Below are positions 59,101-64,000 of a stretch of DNA of 64,000 nt, piece by piece. The stretch comes from Heracleum sosnowskyi (Eukaryota; Streptophyta; Magnoliopsida; Apiales; Apiaceae), in contig CM061236.1 of NCBI GenBank assembly GCA_030848705.1, positions 140,896,574 to 140,960,573 of the forward strand. Direction: 5' to 3'. The notes beneath the pieces are model-generated. The model saw nothing but the letters and a program-made list of their open reading frames with translations, ran no database searches and was not told the origin of the DNA. Positions within the stretch are counted from its first letter, which is position 1. Every line of letters starts with the position of its first letter. The position numbers and the translations under genes were made by a program.

Positions 59101-59250
59101 ATTATATAATAGTATTGATATATAAAGGAAAACTCTCAGGAGCTCTAGAATTGCTCAATTCATTTTTTTTAATTTTCTAGAGCTCCTTAATTTTAAATAC
59201 TTAAAATTAAACTTCTTCCTTTAAGTCCTATTTTTTAGAAAAGTAAGTAA

Positions 59251-59503
59251 AATTATCATCTTATTATTCTCCTAAAATTTCTGTTTTATTAAGTCACTTT
59301 CTCTACAAGTAAAATTACCATTTATTATTTTCCTAAAATTTATCTTTTATTCAAGTTAAATTACCATTTACATACTCAAATTATCATCTTATTATTTTCC
59401 TAAAATTTCTCTTTTATTTAAGTCACTTGCTCTACAAGTAAAATTATCATTTTAATATTTTTCTAAAATTTATCTTTTATTCAAGTTAAATTACCATTTA
59501 CAT
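59251..59503. repeat. 128-bp tandem duplication, AT-rich
   Basis: Copy 1 (59251-59378) and copy 2 (59379-59503) share AATTATCATCTTATTATT, CTAAAATTTCT(G/C)TTTTATT, AAGTCACTT(T/G)CTCTACAAG and TTCAAGTTAAATTACCATTT. No coding capacity. 59504-60640 contains no supported gene. Confidence 0.8.
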
Positions 59504-60642
59504 GAAGAAAGTTTTGTTACCTTTTTTATGACAATCTTTTTTATATACTATGATAATCCATTCGATCGATAGCTTATTAGGTTTTAGTTTTGTCTTTTTG
59601 GAATTCCATTGAAACTATTATGTTTTCTTATTTTTACTTTTTTTTGTTGTTTTCTTTTTCAGAAAAGACTTCAATAATTCATTCATCTTTGGACTTCACT
59701 AATCAAAAAATAGAGTACATAATCGAAACTTTCCAGTATTACTCAATCCTATTTTTTGCTTCTTAGCTTAGACTCCCGTTTTTTTCATATTCTTCTTCTA
59801 TAAAAATCACATACAGTTAATTGATGAATTAATTTTATTGTTCTTATCATGCATTATTCTGAAAATTAGATGCAATCCTTATGATACATATTATTTGTTT
59901 CAAGAAATTGAGTATATGCTCTTATGTTTGTGACTTTTGTGCTGCATGTTATAAATATAATCGTGCATGTATAAACTTGGCAACGGCCTAATTCAACGAT
60001 TACTCAAAATTTGCAGATCATTCCAATGGAATTTAACAGACTATACTGGGATAATATTTGAGAATAATTACTTTAAACTTCGGTAAGTAATACAATCGAG
60101 TATACTTTATTTTTTATTTTTGTAATTTTATTATTGGCTGATATGTATACACGTGTTTGTTTAGATTATAGAAATTACCATGAGTTTTGTTTATTTTCAA
60201 TATATTATTAAATAATTTATGTTCTTTTAAATCCCTCAAAAATTCAAGAAAGCGGTTAACTAAAAAAATTCCAAGAAAGTTGAAGGAAAGTTGAAGGTTA
60301 GTAGTTTTGTCCATCTTCAAGTTGAAACAAATAAACAAAATATCAACCATATTTATTGATTACAATAAAATTATAACCATGTGTATTTTTTTTTTATATG
60401 AGATTTGGTTTTAATTTGCAAAAGTAAATAGATCGATTCTCTTTGTAGAAGTCCAAACTCAAGTTTCTTCCTAATTTTAATGGCACAAAAATAATCAACA
60501 GTTTTTAGATGTTTTGGACTCTGAATAATGCTCAACAACCGAGAACTACTAATAAAATTATTGAGATTGGAAATGGAGCTCCTATTATCTATTTTATTAG
60601 GGTACATTTATTTAATATTTAATATTTTTCTTTTTAACTCCT

Positions 60643-61150
60643 AACTAGCTTAAAACCCGATCGCACAGATTGTTTTTAATAAGTGTTAATTTTATTATTT
60701 ATATTTTATTAATTACATTTGTTAAAAAAATAAGTAGATGTCTTAAACTTTTTAAAATGATTAAAAGTATTAAAATATATTTTAAAATAAATAAGTAACG
60801 GTTTGCCCGTGATATTTTGGGAAAAAAAAGAGGTTTTAGTAAGAAAAAATAGAAAAAATAACATGTTTTCGTTGAATTTTAAAATATAAAAGTAACGGTT
60901 TATCCGTGATATTTTTGAAAAACATGGGTTTTAGTAAGAAAATCTAATTAGTGGAAAAGATAAAACTTAAAAATATATATAAATGTTTTTATAAATTATA
61001 AACTTAATCAAATTTTACAACTAATTAATTATGTGAGTTATGTGAGTTTGATTTTATAAGGAACATATTTAACATATTTGGAAAAGAAAAAATTTAGAAA
61101 AAAAAGTCAAATTAGGAAAAAAAATATTTTTATATATTAAAAGTAATTTT
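60643..61150 (+). repeat. Dispersed repeat, copy 2 (AAAACCCGTGC family)
   Basis: It begins CTAGCTTAAAACCCGATCGCACAG and parallels copy 1 at 58594: AATAAGTAG(G/A)TGTCTTAAA-like block, TTTGCCCGTGATATTTTGGG, GGTTTTAGTAAGAAAAA. The GTGC palindrome is degraded here. The sequence GGTTTATCCGTGATATTTTTG near 60897 shows a partial tandem duplication inside the copy. Confidence 0.6.
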
Positions 61151-62499
61151 TTAATTTTTAATTTCCAGATTTGTTCAACTTTCAAGTTTCAAAGTGTTCT
61201 CAATACGAATAAATATTTAAAGGAAAGACCAAACAGAGCGTAGCCTAAGCCTAACCAAGAATCATAGATCAAATTTTATATTCTTCAATCTTTTATTCTA
61301 TTGTTTGTTTGTGAGTTGAATGGATAGCAACTTCAAATTCTAACATAGGAGTATCAATAAATTAATTTAATCTCTTTAATTATGTGAAGTCTGATGTTCA
61401 ACAAAGTCCTAAAGACAATTCGCTCATGCTGCATGGCTCATTTTAGGCTAATATTTACTCTACAAAAACGTAGGGTAAACGTGGTGTCGTGGGCTAATAC
61501 AACAAATCTGTTTCTTAATTAATCATTTTTAGAGAATTGAATTTTTTTCATTGACTAAATAAAAATTATTATAATGTCGAGGGGTATTTTAGATATTTAT
61601 AAATTTTGTGATAATACAAATGGTTGATTTGGAGTGCTGGTTAATACTTAAATTTTTATTATTACTTATTTTTAGTATTTTTAATTATATATAAATTTAG
61701 TGTAATGGACACCTGCTCAAAAAAAATATAACAAAAATTACTACCTCCGGAGTAATAACATACTAACAAAATTTTAAGTTTCGAATCATTTCAGCAACAT
61801 ATTAATATTACTTATTTCAAAAATTAACAAAGAATTTAAATTTTGAATCATATAAATTTGAATAAATATACATAAAATATATATGTTTTGCACAAAGTAA
61901 ACGTGTTAGGATTTATGAATAATTGCATAAAGACAACTTAACTATGTAATTAGTCTTAGTTTAGACTAAGTGAAACATATTGTCACAACCAGAGTATGTT
62001 CAATGTAATGCTAAAATTGTACTGTCATTCATACATGAAAATAAAGAATATAATCTGGAAGAAGTTCATTATGTTCAAGCTCCGGAGAACACTCTACATA
62101 TGACATGTGCTAAATAAACATGTTGTTAAGCATCATGTTTGACAGCAACATTGGCAGAAGCTCTGAGACATCAACTTTGTACCTTACTGTCAGCACAATC
62201 TGCAAGGTCACGACAGTAGATATCTTTGTGACACCTCAGTCCTAAAATAATCTTACTGCCAGCTTTGGAACATCTCATGACAGCAGAACTTAGCGAGCAC
62301 GGTACACTATCTCACGAGATGATCTTTTAATTTGTCTTCAAAGTCAAAAGTATGATAGACGTTTCAGTAGCAGGTGTTGCAGAATTCACATGACTCTGCT
62401 ATAATCCTGAAAGACTACTACAAGAGTTTGAGAGAGAACAAGACAAAGTTTACCAATTAAAGGGTATGCAAGATCTGCATCAACTGAGATTGAGTATGT
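61151..62499. other. AT-rich intergenic DNA, possible LTR fragment
   Basis: No gene was found. From about 61906 (TGTTAGGATTTATGAATAATTG) the sequence looks LTR-like, with repeated GACAGCA/TGTCAGCA motifs at 62140-62290, and may be an old copia LTR into which the solo LTR at 62500 was inserted. Boundaries could not be set. Confidence 0.35.
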
Positions 62500-62935
62500 T
62501 GTTAGATTATTTTATTAATAATCACAATATATGGGCTTACAAATTAAATACAATTATATTTAATGTTTATTCTATATTTGGACTAATTAAGTGGTCTAAA
62601 ATAAAGGGTCTAATAACATCTTATAAGGTATGGGCTTTGTAATGTGTAATACCCAATAGTAGTCTGATTAGAGTTAATGGGGTCTAATTGGATAACTATA
62701 TAAAGAACATAATAGGGTTTTGGTCCCCAAGGCTATTCACAACATCTACTCCTCTATTCCCATCAAGTTGAGCGAGATACGGCTAGAGGCGAATCAAGTA
62801 TGTGGAAGATCAAGTCCCATAATCCGTATCCATATCTACCATCATGAATTCAGGTATGCTTTCGCACTACAGTTTATTATGTAACCTTGATAACATCACA
62901 TAAGACGATCCTAGATTATTTATTTAGATCTAACA
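62500..62935 (+). repeat. Solo LTR, Ty1/copia-like
   Basis: The 436-bp sequence starts TGTTAGATTATTTT and ends TAGATCTAACA, giving perfect 8-bp inverted ends TGTTAGAT/ATCTAACA. TATATAAAGAAC near 62698 is a likely TATA box. Flanking 5-mers are TATGT (62495-62499) and TATGC (62936-62940), one mismatch. No primer-binding site or purine tract adjoins it. 62936-63167 has no gene. Confidence 0.75.
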
Positions 62936-63167
62936 TATGCTACAAATGAAATGTATCTAGATTGCTTTATGTTTTATGACTATTCTATCTAGTATACATT
63001 TTAGGAAAAGTCACATATGAGCAAATTGTAAGAAGTTGTTACTTAAATATACAAACAAATTCATATCTCACATGTAATTGTAAGAAGGTTTAGAAAGTTA
63101 CTTCTACAACTCAGTTGTAATCTCTCCCGAGATAGAAGTTGAAAACATTATTTTTTCAGGTTGTATC

Positions 63168-64000
63168 TGTTAGTTGACTTCTATTTTTTGAATTACAAAT
63201 AAAAGAATATTTTATATTGAATATTTTGGAGTTACAAAATATATATTAATTGTGTATTTAATATATCAAATTGATTGTGTGATTTAATGAGGGCAGTTAC
63301 ATTTTGAGGATGGAGGTGTGTTTGATGAAGCCCATATATTGTGGTTGAGACCACAAGAAGAAAAAGTACTGAAAAAGCTTGTTCACAAACTCACCGGAAT
63401 CCCAAAACATTTTCTTTTCTCTCTTAATACATATTATAATATTATATATTTCAATATCAAAGTTTACATTGGTATCAGAGCTCTATATTTCTTTTGATTA
63501 TTCTGGGACGCTTAAGGCTGTTTTTCTCTCTGCCATCTCTGCTTTTGTGTGAACTCAACATCACATCTTTTACTGTTGGGAATTGGGAATTGTATCCACT
63601 GTTTTCCTGGATATACATGCATTACATATTTTATATTGTTTTTATTTCATTGTAATAGTTTAGATCCTTGTGTGGTTTTGTTTTGTTTTTTTGATTCTCG
63701 TGTCATTTTAGTACTACTTTGTCTTGCCTGCATGAGATTCATCACTTGATTTTTTGTTTGTCAGTTATAATAATATGATGTTTTAGAATAGTGTTTGTCT
63801 CTATTTTTGATGTGGGCTTGTGGCTAGTGGGTGTTTGCAATTTTGAACATTTTTTTTGTTTTTTTTTTCGGCGGTATTCATAGCCTGTTGATCTTATATT
63901 TAAATATTGGTATTAGTTTGCTTAATTACTTGTTTCCATTGTGCGATTTTTTTTTTCGTTGTCGTTGTTCACTGTCTATGTTGATCGTTGAACATGGAAA
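63168..64000 (+). mobile_element. Ty1/copia element, 5' end only (continues beyond window)
   Basis: An LTR-like sequence, TGTTAGTTGACTTC... to ...AAAGTTTACA (63168-63468, 301 bp), is followed one base later by TGGTATCAGAGC (63470-63481), the copia primer-binding site. The rest (63482-64000) is pyrimidine-rich leader with no gag yet; the small ORF at 63549-63749 is not a recognisable protein. The outer LTR boundary is a best guess. Confidence 0.75.
63470..63481 (+). other. Copia primer-binding site
   Basis: TGGTATCAGAGC, complementary to initiator tRNA-Met, one base after the CA end of the LTR. Confidence 0.9.

Overview
This is nuclear DNA from a flowering plant. The evidence is a canonical long-loop PIN auxin carrier, a plant-type UPF0481/DUF247 family, spliced genes with GT-AG introns, and plant lineages of hAT, CACTA, Stowaway, L1, Ty1/copia and Ty3/gypsy elements. 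The gene repertoire fits a eudicot; I cannot name the species from sequence alone. Four host genes look intact: a seven-exon nucleotide-sugar/triose-phosphate-type transporter (9922-13684, +), a six-exon PIN carrier (29546-32291, -), a single-exon UPF0481/DUF247 protein (53533-55287, -) and a two-exon TMEM230-like membrane protein (57163-57746, -). A second DUF247 copy (34670-37193, -) is a pseudogene. Several DUF247 fragments around it show that this was once a tandem cluster. Layout, left to right. 316-3730: deletion-derivative hAT element with a Ty1/copia 3' end inserted in it. About 3744-9276: nearly intact L1-type LINE; ORF2 is complete and ORF1 carries one nonsense codon. 9922-13684: sugar transporter. 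14422-19071: decayed Ty1/copia element on the minus strand, missing its 3' end. 19460-27221: a 7.8-kb near-perfect palindrome. 28711-28971: Stowaway MITE. 29546-32291: PIN. 32866-34159: inverted-repeat element. 34670-37193: DUF247 pseudogene split by an 805-bp hAT element with a clean 8-bp target duplication. 37351-48468: 11.1-kb CACTA element that holds a Ty1/copia element (41384-47722), which in turn holds a solo LTR (44005-44605). 49396-50993: non-autonomous hAT. 51472-51744: Mutator-type foldback MITE. 53533-55287: intact DUF247. 57163-57746: TMEM230-like. 58-61 kb: AT-rich repeat family in two copies. 62500-62935: solo LTR. 63168-64000: start of another Ty1/copia element that runs off the window. 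The most unusual structure is the giant palindrome. Each ~3.9-kb arm reads, from the centre outward, as an antisense ORF region, a minisatellite, a polypurine tract and a ~1.1-kb LTR ending in TG/CA. It therefore looks like two 3' halves of one Ty3/gypsy (Tat-like) element fused head to head, so that both outer ends are U5 ends. The arms are also peppered with a GGGCGCGCCC-like self-complementary motif. A second strong result is that paralogous DUF247 upstream sequence inside this window supplies the empty site for the CACTA insertion. The splice models and element boundaries below were derived by eye from junctions, reading frame, terminal repeats and target duplications.
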